Source: Clostridiales bacterium UBA1206
GTDB lineage: Bacteria > Bacillota > Clostridia > Oscillospirales > CAG-382
Direction of reading: 5' to 3'
Length of the DNA: 38,882 bases
Assembly (NCBI GenBank): GCA_002310055.1
Contig: DBXS01000001.1
Span: forward strand, 1-38,882
The position numbers were made by a program, and so were the translations under genes. The notes below the pieces were generated by a model. That model saw nothing but the letters and a program-made list of their open reading frames with translations, made no database searches and was not told where the DNA came from. This document shows positions 7,451-14,671 of the stretch, piece after piece (position 1 is the stretch's first letter; each line of letters starts with the position of its first letter).

Positions 7451-7834
7451 ATGTTTTCTAAAAAGATTTTTTCTATGCTTTTGGAAAAAGCCAAAGGCCC
7501 GCGTTCGTGGCGCCAGTTCGCCGCGGACTGCGACATAAGTTACGTCCAGATGCGCAAGCTCGTTCAGGGCGAGCAGGAAAACCCTCCCCGCCCCAAGCTC
7601 ATACGCAAGCTTGCCGACCACGCTTTTGACGACGTGGACCTTGAAGATTTTATGTTCGCCGCCGGAATGGTGCGCGACGACGCGTCGTTCGTCGTGCGCG
7701 AAAGCGCCAAGCAGGACGCGTTTTACGCCGGATACCGCGCGCTTTCGCAAAAAGACAAGAACACGGTGAACGAATTCATAAAGTTTCTGGCTTCGCGTTC
7801 CGGGCGCGGGACGGAAGGTTCAGAAGAACAGTAA
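7451..7834 (+). CDS. Small HTH (XRE-like) protein
   Basis: This 127-residue protein has an N-terminal helix-turn-helix pattern (WRQFAADCDISYVQMRKLVQG, about residues 18-38) like XRE/Cro domains. A PRPKLIRKLADHA helix follows. The C-terminal half is charged and helical without an obvious ligand domain. It starts 8 bp after the lipoprotein stop, with only a weak ribosome site (AAGAGAT), so it may rely on coupling. Its last 15 bp overlap the end of the convergent gene at 7820. It may be a regulator of its own operon, but no operator is visible. Confidence 0.7.
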   Translation: MFSKKIFSMLLEKAKGPRSWRQFAADCDISYVQMRKLVQGEQENPPRPKLIRKLADHAFDDVDLEDFMFAAGMVRDDASFVVRESAKQDAFYAGYRALSQKDKNTVNEFIKFLASRSGRGTEGSEEQ

Positions 7835-8122
7835 CGCGAGAATAAACAGTACGAGTATATCGTTGCTTTCGCTGCCGTCGAGCAGGATGAGCACGCCTAT
7901 CGCCGCAAGTATCAGGTCGTCCGTTTCGAGACGTCCCAGAGTTCCGCGGAACCGGTTCAAAAGTCCCGCTCCGGCGGGCGGAGATCCGGGCGCGGGCGGA
8001 GGCGGCGGAGGCGGCGGCTGGTTTTGCATATTGTAAAGCTGACCGTCGGAAACGACGGTGGGTCCGAAAGCGCCAGCGGGCGTTTCGGGCGCGGGGTCGC
8101 CGAAACTGCGCGTATACATCAT
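7820..8122 (-). CDS. Small proline-rich protein with hydrophobic C terminus
   Basis: The 100-residue protein has a run of eight prolines near the middle and a C-terminal stretch (LILAAIGVLILLDG..., then DILVLFILALLFF) with two short hydrophobic blocks separated by SESN. This resembles small conserved clostridial proteins of unknown function. It is the third gene of a compact three-gene set. Its start lies 1 bp past the stop of the gene at 8124, with GGAGTGAT as ribosome site. Two adjacent ATG codons (8122 and 8119) are possible starts. Nothing enzymatic is visible; a structural or membrane-associated role, possibly in sporulation, is a guess. Confidence 0.65.
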   Translation of the reverse strand: MMYTRSFGDPAPETPAGAFGPTVVSDGQLYNMQNQPPPPPPPPAPGSPPAGAGLLNRFRGTLGRLETDDLILAAIGVLILLDGSESNDILVLFILALLFF

Positions 8123-8123
8123 A

Positions 8124-8414
8124 TCACTCCGTTTTGTGTTTTTTATAGCCGCCAAGCAATGAGGCAACGGCGAGCGCGTTCTGCAGCGCGTCTATTTTAT
8201 GCCGCTTTTCTTCGCGCAGCAGCGGCTTGAGCGCCGCAAGGAACGCGGCGCGGTCGTCGCGTATCTGCGGCGGCGCCTGGACTGGCGGCGAAACCGGCGC
8301 CGGAACGGAATACGGCTCTTTTTCCTGAAGCCCTGCGGCTATGGCGCTTATCTTTTCCATCGCCTCGGCGTCGCCTAATATCTGCCGGAGCCTGGATGCG
8401 AAATCATTTTCCAT
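8124..8414 (-). CDS. Small conserved helical protein, function unknown
   Basis: The 96-residue product begins with a helical segment (FASRLRQILGDAEAMEKI). A Pro-rich linker follows, then a C-terminal helical unit (AALKPLLREEKRHKIDALQNAL). I recall similar LKPxLxxExxxKID proteins in other sporulating Clostridia, without a function. The start overlaps the end of the upstream gene by 11 bp, so the trio is translationally coupled. There is no signal peptide or membrane segment. Confidence 0.65.
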   Translation of the reverse strand: MENDFASRLRQILGDAEAMEKISAIAAGLQEKEPYSVPAPVSPPVQAPPQIRDDRAAFLAALKPLLREEKRHKIDALQNALAVASLLGGYKKHKTE

Positions 8415-8661
8415 ATCCGTTTTTGCGCAGCGCGTCCATAATGGCTTCGCTCTTGCCGCGGCCCGCGCGTTTGAGCAGCGATTCGGCTTTGGAAACGCTC
8501 ATCCCCGCGAGCGCCTTTTTGAATTCGGGGGCGCCCGCCGAAAGCTCGCGCACGCGTTTTTCGTCGCCGCCGGCGGCGCGCGCGATCTCGGCGACGAGCG
8601 ACGCGAAAGACGCGTCGTCCATAGCGAGTATTCGCTCGAGATCTTTGTCGTTCAAAGGCAT
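8404..8661 (-). CDS. Small conserved helical protein, first gene of trio
   Basis: The 85-residue basic-acidic helical protein has no recognised domain. Its ribosome site AAAGGATGG precedes ATG 8661. It is the first gene of the set 8404-8661, 8124-8414 and 7820-8122, in which adjacent reading frames overlap or abut. It is divergent from the membrane protein at 8729, with 67 bp between the starts and no clear SigA promoter, which leaves room for an alternative sigma factor. Confidence 0.65.
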   Translation of the reverse strand: MPLNDKDLERILAMDDASFASLVAEIARAAGGDEKRVRELSAGAPEFKKALAGMSVSKAESLLKRAGRGKSEAIMDALRKNGYGK

Positions 8662-8728
8662 AAAATACCATCCTTTCGGTGATAATATATTCGTTGTTTG
8701 TCAGTTTTATATCTGGGAGGGAGCAAAA

Positions 8729-9247
8729 ATGATAAGATGCAAGCCGGAGCGGAATCCGCGCCAGGCGGTGATCATAATCGTCTGCTGCGCGGCGGCGTTC
8801 ATCGCGGTCGCGGCGGCGGCGTGCATAATAGACGGCTACAAGTGGCTTTTTGAACTTTTGCTGCTGACGGTTACGGTCGCGGGCGTTTACGTAGCTTACC
8901 GTTTTTCGATGACCGAGATGGATTACGAGATCTGCGACGGCACCTTCACCGTTTACAAGAACGTCGGCCGCAAGCGCACGGCGGCGTGCTCGCTGGACCT
9001 TTCGACCGCCGTGACTCTGCTTCCCAAGAACGAATTCGAAACCAAGCAGAAAAAGCGCGAACTGCCGTATATAAACACGCGGTTCAATTTCAACCAGAAC
9101 ATAAAAAGCCCCGCTTCGTACGTTTACGTCTGCGAATTCAACGGCAGGAACATAGCCGTGGAATTCGAGCCGAATTCCATATTCGTGAACGCCATGCTCG
9201 AAGAGATCGAAAACAGCAAGCGCGGCGAAGGTGACGGCGATATCTGA
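8729..9247 (+). CDS. Two-helix membrane protein, PH-like cytoplasmic part
   Basis: The 172-residue product has two adjacent membrane helices (about residues 16-35 and 40-58). A β-rich domain follows, beginning TEMDYEICDGTFTVYKNVG, the pattern of bacterial PH-like domains in small membrane proteins. ATG 8729 is chosen because GGGAGGGAG lies 5-8 nt upstream; the open frame further upstream lies over the minus-strand gene at 8404 and has no ribosome site. Its stop codon abuts the stop of the next, convergent gene (TGATCA at 9245-9250). Function unknown. Confidence 0.65.
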   Translation: MIRCKPERNPRQAVIIIVCCAAAFIAVAAAACIIDGYKWLFELLLLTVTVAGVYVAYRFSMTEMDYEICDGTFTVYKNVGRKRTAACSLDLSTAVTLLPKNEFETKQKKRELPYINTRFNFNQNIKSPASYVYVCEFNGRNIAVEFEPNSIFVNAMLEEIENSKRGEGDGDI

Positions 9248-11029
9248 TCAGCCCGCGTCTTCCCGACCGCCGGCGCCGGAGTATTCCGCGCCGAGACGCG
9301 CCCAGGTGAGCGGCCCGACGATCCCGTCCGGGACCAGCCCGTAATATTTCTGAAACGCCTTGACCGCGTTTTCGGTCTTTGGCCCGTACATACCGTCGAC
9401 GTCAAGCGGCGGTATTTCTTTTACTCCGCGGCGGATACTGTTTAATGCGTTTTGTATAAATATCACGTCTTCGCCCGTGCTGCCCGCTTTGACCGGCCTG
9501 CCGGGATACGGCGGCAGCGAAGGAGGCAGTTCTTCCGCCACGTCGTAATAGACCGACACCACGGCGTTCCAGGTGGGTTCATCCACTTTTCCGCTGACGT
9601 CGATCCCGTAAAACCGCTGGAACGCGCTGACGGCGCGGCGGGTGTCTTCGTCGTAGACGCCGTTCACGGTGACGGGCGGAATGGTATCGGCGCCGAAATA
9701 CGCGCTTATCTGCCGCAAATAGATTTCCATACGCAAAACGTCCAATCCGCGCATGCCTATATCCAGTTCCCTGCCCGGGAAGCCCTCGTTGACCACCGTG
9801 AAGTTTTCGCTTTCGGTCTCGGCCAGTTTTTTTACCGCGGTGTAGATGTATATCACGCGGTACCACGTTTCTTCGTCGGTCCTTCCGGTCTCCGGCAGGC
9901 CGAAAATGCGCTGGAATTCCTTTACAGCATTCGCGGTCTGCGCGTCGTAGACGCCGTCGGCTTTTTCTATAAACGGTATAGCGGGATAATCTATGGCTAT
10001 GCGGTTGAGCCGGTACTGAAGACGCGCCACCGATTCGGATTCGCTGCCCGTCTGCAGCACGCCGGGGAAGGAGCCGGGTATGGCTTCCACCACGCGCGCC
10101 TCCTTGGTGAAAACGTCGTCGCCGTAATAATAGCGCAAAATATCGAGCGGCGTGTAATACTGTTCGGCGAGATCGACCGAGCCCCATTGCGAAAGACCTT
10201 CGCATTGCGATATATACCCGTCGCAGTAGCGCGAAAACACCGGCGCAAGACTCGTGGGCCGCGCGATATATTCGGTGAACGTTTCGTCCACCAGATCGTC
10301 GGTGACTTCGAAAGTCGAGCGGTTGTGGATATACGCCTGATCATAGGCGGGCGAATTGGTTATATCGAACCCGTACCCCTGCGAGCGGTACCATTCGGTA
10401 TATATGCGGTTGAGCGCCAGCGTGTTCTGAGCAAGGAGGTTGGCGCGCAGCGCCGATTCGGGCCACGTGGGGTAGATCTCGCTCGCCGCAACGCTTTTCA
10501 GGTATTCGGTGTAGGGGACGGTCACGTCGGGCGCCTTGGAATCCGGCGCGCCGAGATGGACCGTTATGTTCTGCGGGATGAGCACTTCGCGCGCGGAAGG
10601 ATATATCGCCGTCTGCAAAGCAGGCCCGGCGGCGTTTTTATCGCGGGCGCCGTAGAGGGCGTGCGGCGGGATATCTATAATGCGAACGCGGTTTTTGGGG
10701 TCGTCGCACGTGCGTGTGAGAGTGCATTTCTGCACCGTGGTGACGCCGGGGAAGATCTGCACGCCGCGGATTATCAAAGGCACGTACCCGGGCGCTGAAA
10801 CGCGAACGTCGTAAGTCGTGTAGGGCGCTTCGGCGCTGTCGGGCCTGCGCGAAGCGGCGTAAGAATGCGCGGGCAGCGCAAGGCGCGCGTCGCCGCGGAT
10901 ATCGGTGTATCCGCCCGAGACCGCCCTGCCCGCGTGCGCGGTCTGCACCGAGGCGCCGCAGACCGGGGTGTTACCGTTTTTGCGGTCGACGTGTAAAAAG
11001 AACGTTCCCATATTCATATCGTTTGCCAT
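9248..11029 (-). CDS. SpoIID-like protein with three peptidoglycan-binding domains
   Basis: The 593-residue protein begins with an Ig-like, carboxypeptidase-regulatory-type domain (about 8-110, TYDVRVSAPGYVPL). A SpoIID/LytB-like domain follows (about 165-315): VPYTEYLKSVAASEIYPTWP carries the glutamate typical of the SpoIID lytic transglycosylase, and CEGLSQWG is the usual downstream motif. Three PG_binding_1 domains come next (about 330-395, 430-495, 520-585; VNGVYDEDTRRAVSAFQ, VDGMYGPKTENAVKAFQ). No signal peptide is visible, unusual for a wall enzyme. A role at the spore envelope after mother-cell synthesis is plausible. ATG 11029 has GGAGAGTGAT. CATAAAAT at 11050-11057 (minus strand) resembles a mother-cell -10 box, but no matching -35 was found. 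Confidence 0.82.
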   Translation of the reverse strand: MANDMNMGTFFLHVDRKNGNTPVCGASVQTAHAGRAVSGGYTDIRGDARLALPAHSYAASRRPDSAEAPYTTYDVRVSAPGYVPLIIRGVQIFPGVTTVQKCTLTRTCDDPKNRVRIIDIPPHALYGARDKNAAGPALQTAIYPSAREVLIPQNITVHLGAPDSKAPDVTVPYTEYLKSVAASEIYPTWPESALRANLLAQNTLALNRIYTEWYRSQGYGFDITNSPAYDQAYIHNRSTFEVTDDLVDETFTEYIARPTSLAPVFSRYCDGYISQCEGLSQWGSVDLAEQYYTPLDILRYYYGDDVFTKEARVVEAIPGSFPGVLQTGSESESVARLQYRLNRIAIDYPAIPFIEKADGVYDAQTANAVKEFQRIFGLPETGRTDEETWYRVIYIYTAVKKLAETESENFTVVNEGFPGRELDIGMRGLDVLRMEIYLRQISAYFGADTIPPVTVNGVYDEDTRRAVSAFQRFYGIDVSGKVDEPTWNAVVSVYYDVAEELPPSLPPYPGRPVKAGSTGEDVIFIQNALNSIRRGVKEIPPLDVDGMYGPKTENAVKAFQKYYGLVPDGIVGPLTWARLGAEYSGAGGREDAG

Positions 11030-11131
11030 CGTATCACTCTCCGTTACCGATTTTATGCGAAATAGCGCCGCAATGCCACGGAATGCGGGTTATTTTTGTG
11101 CAAAAAAAGCGCAAAAGAGTAAAGAAAAGTG

Positions 11132-11160
11132 TTGAAAAAAGGCGCAAAGTATGGTAAAAT
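11132..11160 (+). promoter_or_regulatory. Promoter of typA
   Basis: TTGAAA (11132-11137), a 17-bp spacer and TAAAAT (11155-11160), with TG at 11152-11153 giving an extended -10. The typA start is 25 bp downstream, with GAGGAG as ribosome site. Confidence 0.72.
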
Positions 11161-11184
11161 TCATATTTTGTGAGGAGATTTTTT

Positions 11185-13008
11185 ATGATAAGAAACGATT
11201 TGAGAAACATAGCCATAATAGCGCACGTCGACCACGGCAAGACCACGCTCGTCGACCAGATGCTCAAGTACGGCGGTCTGTTCCGCGAAAACCAGCAGGT
11301 AGAGGAGCGCGTGATGGATTCCAACGCGCTTGAGCGCGAACGCGGCATAACCATACTCGCCAAGAACACTTCTACCTTTTACAAGGGCGTGAAGATAAAC
11401 ATAGTCGATACCCCGGGACACGCCGATTTCGGCGGCGAGGTGGAGCGCATACTCAAAATGGTCAACGGCGTGCTGCTGCTTGTGGACGCCGCGGAAGGCC
11501 CCATGCCCCAGACGCGCTTTGTGCTTAAAAAAGCCATAGAACTCAACCACCGCATTATTGTGGTGATAAACAAGATCGACCGCCCCGACGCGCGCGTTTA
11601 CGAAGTGCCGGACGAAGTGCTTGAGCTTTTGATGGAACTCGACGCTTCCAACGATCAGCTCGATTCGCCCGTTATATTCTGCTGCGGCAGAGGCGGCACC
11701 GCCTCGCTGACGCCGGAGGACCCCGGCACCGATCTGGCCCCGCTGTTCGACACCATACTCGAACACATCGCCCCGCCCGAAGGCGACGAGACCGCCCCGG
11801 CGCAGATGCTCGTTTCGTCGGTGGACTACAACGATTACGTCGGCAAGATCGCCATAGGCCGCATAGAGCGCGGCACGTTCAAGCTGAAACAGGAAATATC
11901 GGTGTGCGACTGGCACGACAAGAGCGTAAACAGAAGATCGCGCATCACTTCCCTGTTCCAGATCGACGGTCTGGGCCGCACACCGGTGGAAGAGGCGAAG
12001 ATAGGCGACATAGTGTGCCTTTCGGGCCTTGACGACATAAATATAGGCAACACCATTACCGATAAAGATTTCCCCGAACCGCTGCCCTTTGTAAAGATAG
12101 GCGAGCCCACCATGGAAATGACTTTTTCGGTGAACAATTCGCCGTTTGCGGGGCAGGAGGGCAAGTACGTCACCACCCGCCATATACGCGACTATCTGTT
12201 CAAGGAAGCCATGAAGGATATGTCGCTCAAGGTTTACGAGACCGATTCTTCCGACAGCTACAACGTCTGCGGCAGAGGCGAGATGCACCTTTCCATTCTT
12301 ATGGAAAACATGCGCCGCGAAGGGTACGAGTTCTGCGTTTCCACGCCGCGCATAATCTACCGCGAAATAGACGGCGTGAAATGTGAACCCGTTGAGCGCG
12401 CCGTGTTCGACGTGCCGTCGAACTGCGTTTCCACGGTCATGGAAAAAATGGGCTACCGCAAGGGCACGCTCGAGGTCATGCAGCCCAAGGGCGACAGGAT
12501 GCACCTTGAATTCTTCATACCCACTCGCGGACTTTTCGGGTACAAGACCGAATTCCTTTCCGACACCAAGGGCGAAGGCATCTTCTCGTCTGTATTCGAA
12601 GAATATCAGCCCGTAAAGGGCGAGATAGCGCGCCGCTTCACCGGTTCGCTCATTGCGTACGAAGAGGGCGAATGCACCAGCTACGGCATATTCAATTCCC
12701 AGGACCGCGGCCCCATGTTCGTGGTCCCCGCCGAGCGCGTTTACGGCGGCCAGGTGGTGGGCATTTCCACCAAGGGCGACGATATAGTGGTGAACGTGTG
12801 CAAAAAGAAACACCTCACCGCCGTCCGCTCCACCGGCGCCGACGAGGCGCTGCGCCTTACCCCGGTAACAAAGTTTTCGCTTGAAGAGGCGCTGGAATTC
12901 ATCGCCGACGACGAGCTGATAGAGATAACGCCCAAGAGCATGCGTATAAGAAAACGCATACTCGACAATTCCCTGCGCATGAAAGAAAAAATGAAAGATA
13001 AGAAATAA
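11185..13008 (+). CDS. typA: Translational GTPase BipA/TypA
   Basis: The 607-residue protein has the usual BipA length and order: GTPase domain, EF-Tu domain 2, EF-G-like domains and the BipA C-terminal domain. The family is a ribosome-associated GTPase involved in ribosome assembly and stress adaptation. Seen directly are G1 AHVDHGKTT, G2 RGITI, G3 DTPGHADF and G4 NKID. The G5 position reads VIFCCGRGGTAS, where relatives usually have an SA dipeptide (as in YASA). The C-terminal part contains GLFGYKTEFL and ECTSYGIFNSQDRG, typical of the family. ATG 11185 is chosen over GTG 11170 because GAGGAG lies between them. The gene appears monocistronic. Confidence 0.96.
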   Translation: MIRNDLRNIAIIAHVDHGKTTLVDQMLKYGGLFRENQQVEERVMDSNALERERGITILAKNTSTFYKGVKINIVDTPGHADFGGEVERILKMVNGVLLLVDAAEGPMPQTRFVLKKAIELNHRIIVVINKIDRPDARVYEVPDEVLELLMELDASNDQLDSPVIFCCGRGGTASLTPEDPGTDLAPLFDTILEHIAPPEGDETAPAQMLVSSVDYNDYVGKIAIGRIERGTFKLKQEISVCDWHDKSVNRRSRITSLFQIDGLGRTPVEEAKIGDIVCLSGLDDINIGNTITDKDFPEPLPFVKIGEPTMEMTFSVNNSPFAGQEGKYVTTRHIRDYLFKEAMKDMSLKVYETDSSDSYNVCGRGEMHLSILMENMRREGYEFCVSTPRIIYREIDGVKCEPVERAVFDVPSNCVSTVMEKMGYRKGTLEVMQPKGDRMHLEFFIPTRGLFGYKTEFLSDTKGEGIFSSVFEEYQPVKGEIARRFTGSLIAYEEGECTSYGIFNSQDRGPMFVVPAERVYGGQVVGISTKGDDIVVNVCKKKHLTAVRSTGADEALRLTPVTKFSLEEALEFIADDELIEITPKSMRIRKRILDNSLRMKEKMKDKK

Positions 13009-13025
13009 GCGCAATAAGCAAAAAG

Positions 13026-13064
13026 CTCCCCCGTGCGCCGGGATCAAAGCCGGTACACGGGGAG
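13026..13064 (+). terminator. Imperfect GC-rich hairpin after typA
   Basis: CTCCC-c-CGTG-cg-CCGG (13026-13041) pairs with CCGG-ta-CACG-GGGAG (13050-13064), with one bulge and one small internal loop. No U-run follows. It lies between the convergent typA and the membrane-protein gene at 13122 and is the only candidate terminator in this 113-bp gap. Confidence 0.45.
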
Positions 13065-13121
13065 ATCCGTTCATAGGAGGTCGTGAAAAGTATATTACCT
13101 TTCCTTAATTGCTTGTGTGTT

Positions 13122-13919
13122 TTATTTATAGTAATCCCTCAGCGCTTCAATGAATTCTTCACCGCAGGTACCTTCTTCCGCACCCATGGCTTCCAGCAGT
13201 TCTGTTACTTGCGGTTCCGCTATTGGAACAAAGCAAATAGCGGGCACGTGATAAATATAATCGGCAAGCGGAGTATAGTCCAGAATGCTTTCGGATTCGG
13301 AAGATTTGATGAGGTAAAAAACATATTCCTTGCCTTTTTCTATAGTTATACCATCATAATAACGATGCGACGAAAGTTCGAACAGAACCGTAGCGGTATC
13401 ATTATTTGTCAGGTCGCCTGAAATTGCATCTTTTACGGTAACAGTCAACAACGACCAATAATCCACAACGTTCTGATCCATATATTCGTAAGACATCGAT
13501 ATCTCCGTGACGTCCGTGACAACGCCGGTAAAAACAGTGGTAACGCCATTTTTCAAGGTGTTTTCATCCAATGCTTTCCATATAAAAACAATTTTATTCG
13601 GAACCTCTAAAGGTTCAACAGATTTTACAGCAGCCTTGATCTTGCCGCTATAATCGGCAACGTTCGTTTTGTTCGCGGTTTTCGTAATCACTACGAACGC
13701 AATAACTAAAACGGCTGCGAGCGCCAGCGCCGCCGCCGCGACGCGCGCCGCGCCGGAGCCGTACAAAAAGCTCAGGCGGCTTTTATCGGCTTTTTTTATA
13801 AGCCGTTCCACACGGCGGGAATAATCTTCGGAATGCGCCGCGCCGTTTGCAAGGCACGGAGCTTCGTATTGAGTTTCGCGCGATTTGCGCGCGGCTTGAA
13901 TGAGTTTTTCGTTTTTCAT
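13122..13919 (-). CDS. Membrane partner of ECF-like sigma factor, one copy of a repeat domain
   Basis: The 265-residue protein has a charged cytoplasmic N-terminal part (1-57), one membrane helix (58-79) and an extracytoplasmic domain (about 94-265). The same outer domain occurs three times in the protein at 36060. Shared marks are VEPL near its start, MDQ-xx-x-DYxSL in the middle, KEYVFYL, LDYTPLADY, and the end AEEGTCGEEFIEAL. The start codon overlaps the sigma-factor stop (ATGA at 13916-13919). That arrangement suggests an anti-sigma or sensor role in which the N terminus holds the sigma factor, though no known anti-sigma motif such as ZAS is visible. The outer domain is more AT-rich than its surroundings. 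Function is inferred from context only. Confidence 0.72.
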   Translation of the reverse strand: MKNEKLIQAARKSRETQYEAPCLANGAAHSEDYSRRVERLIKKADKSRLSFLYGSGAARVAAAALALAAVLVIAFVVITKTANKTNVADYSGKIKAAVKSVEPLEVPNKIVFIWKALDENTLKNGVTTVFTGVVTDVTEISMSYEYMDQNVVDYWSLLTVTVKDAISGDLTNNDTATVLFELSSHRYYDGITIEKGKEYVFYLIKSSESESILDYTPLADYIYHVPAICFVPIAEPQVTELLEAMGAEEGTCGEEFIEALRDYYK

Positions 13920-14458
13920 AATTGAATACCCAGCTCCTCTTTCAATAATTTTATAAGTATTTTCTTTCCGCGGGCGAGGCGCGTCTTGGCGGTCCCGCGT
14001 TTGAGCCCCAGCTCGCGGGCGACTGTTTTGACGTCTTTTCCGTCGGCGTAATGCAGTATGAGCGCGTCGCGGTACAGCGGGGGGATTTTTTGCATTTGCG
14101 CAAAGATATCGTCGGCGCTCAGCCGGCTGTCTTCCGCCAGACGCTCTATCTCGGCGTCGCATTCCCCTATATCGCCCGCTTCCTCCAGCGGCGTTTCGGC
14201 GGCGAGCCGTTTTTGCCGCTTTTCATAAATCCCGTAAGCCCGGCTGCGGGCGGCGCGCCAGGCGTATGCCGCGCGCTGTGCGGGCTCAAGCCGGTCCACC
14301 ACGTTAAAATCCCGCGCGATCGCCGCAAGAGCTTCGTACACGGCTTCTTCGGAATCGTGAAAATTATGCAGTATTTCGTCGGCGGCTTTGAACATGAGCT
14401 TTTCGTATTCGTTCACAAAAAGCTCGAACGCTCCGCCGCCGTCTTTAAGTCGCCGCAT
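13916..14458 (-). CDS. ECF-like sigma-70 family RNA polymerase sigma factor
   Basis: The 180-residue protein has the two-domain ECF plan. A region-2-like helical domain (AFELFVNEYEKLMFKAADEI, about 10-85) is separated by an acidic linker from region 4 (IPPLYRDALILHYADG, then a helix-turn-helix VKTVARELGLKRGTAKTRLA, about 125-170). Region 2 is divergent, so this may be a low-similarity ECF group. ATG 14458 fits AAAGGAG with an 8-nt spacing; GTG 14467 falls inside that site. It is the first gene of a two-gene operon with its membrane partner. About 200 bp upstream hold no clear SigA promoter, compatible with autoregulation, but I cannot point to the promoter. Confidence 0.82.
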   Translation of the reverse strand: MRRLKDGGGAFELFVNEYEKLMFKAADEILHNFHDSEEAVYEALAAIARDFNVVDRLEPAQRAAYAWRAARSRAYGIYEKRQKRLAAETPLEEAGDIGECDAEIERLAEDSRLSADDIFAQMQKIPPLYRDALILHYADGKDVKTVARELGLKRGTAKTRLARGKKILIKLLKEELGIQL

Positions 14459-14632
14459 CGGATCCACTCCTTTTGTCTGAATTTTGCCCCGCGCACGTAA
14501 ACGCCGGACGTGAAAGGTCGACGTCGGGGGGCACGCAAAGGAACGCGCGCTTTCCTTTTTGCCCCTCTATATATATAGACAGCCGTTTTTGCCGTTTGGG
14601 TTCAACTTTTGCAAAAAAAACAGAAAATTTTT
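14459..14632. other. Intergenic region upstream of the sigma-factor gene
   Basis: No gene is supported here. It holds AT-rich TATATATATA (about 14570-14579) and A-runs near 14613-14620. Minus-strand TTGAAC lies 22 bp before the TATATA, too far for a SigA promoter. It probably contains the sigma-gene promoter, perhaps of a non-SigA type. Confidence 0.4.
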
Positions 14633-14654
14633 CGGGGGACGCGTGCGTCCCCCG
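14633..14654 (-). terminator. Hairpin after pepF
   Basis: A perfect 9-bp stem, CGGGGGACG (14633-14641) with CGTCCCCCG (14646-14654), lies just past the pepF stop. On the minus strand it is followed by AAAAATTTTCTG and then T8, so the U-run is displaced. A terminator is likely but not canonical. Confidence 0.6.
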
Positions 14655-14671
14655 ATATTTTATAAAATTGC

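Noticed and set aside
13069..13121. AGGAGG followed by GTG at 13083 looked like the start of a small plus-strand gene
   Set aside because: The spacing is only 2-3 nt, and the frame runs mostly antisense to the membrane-protein gene at 13122 without any domain.
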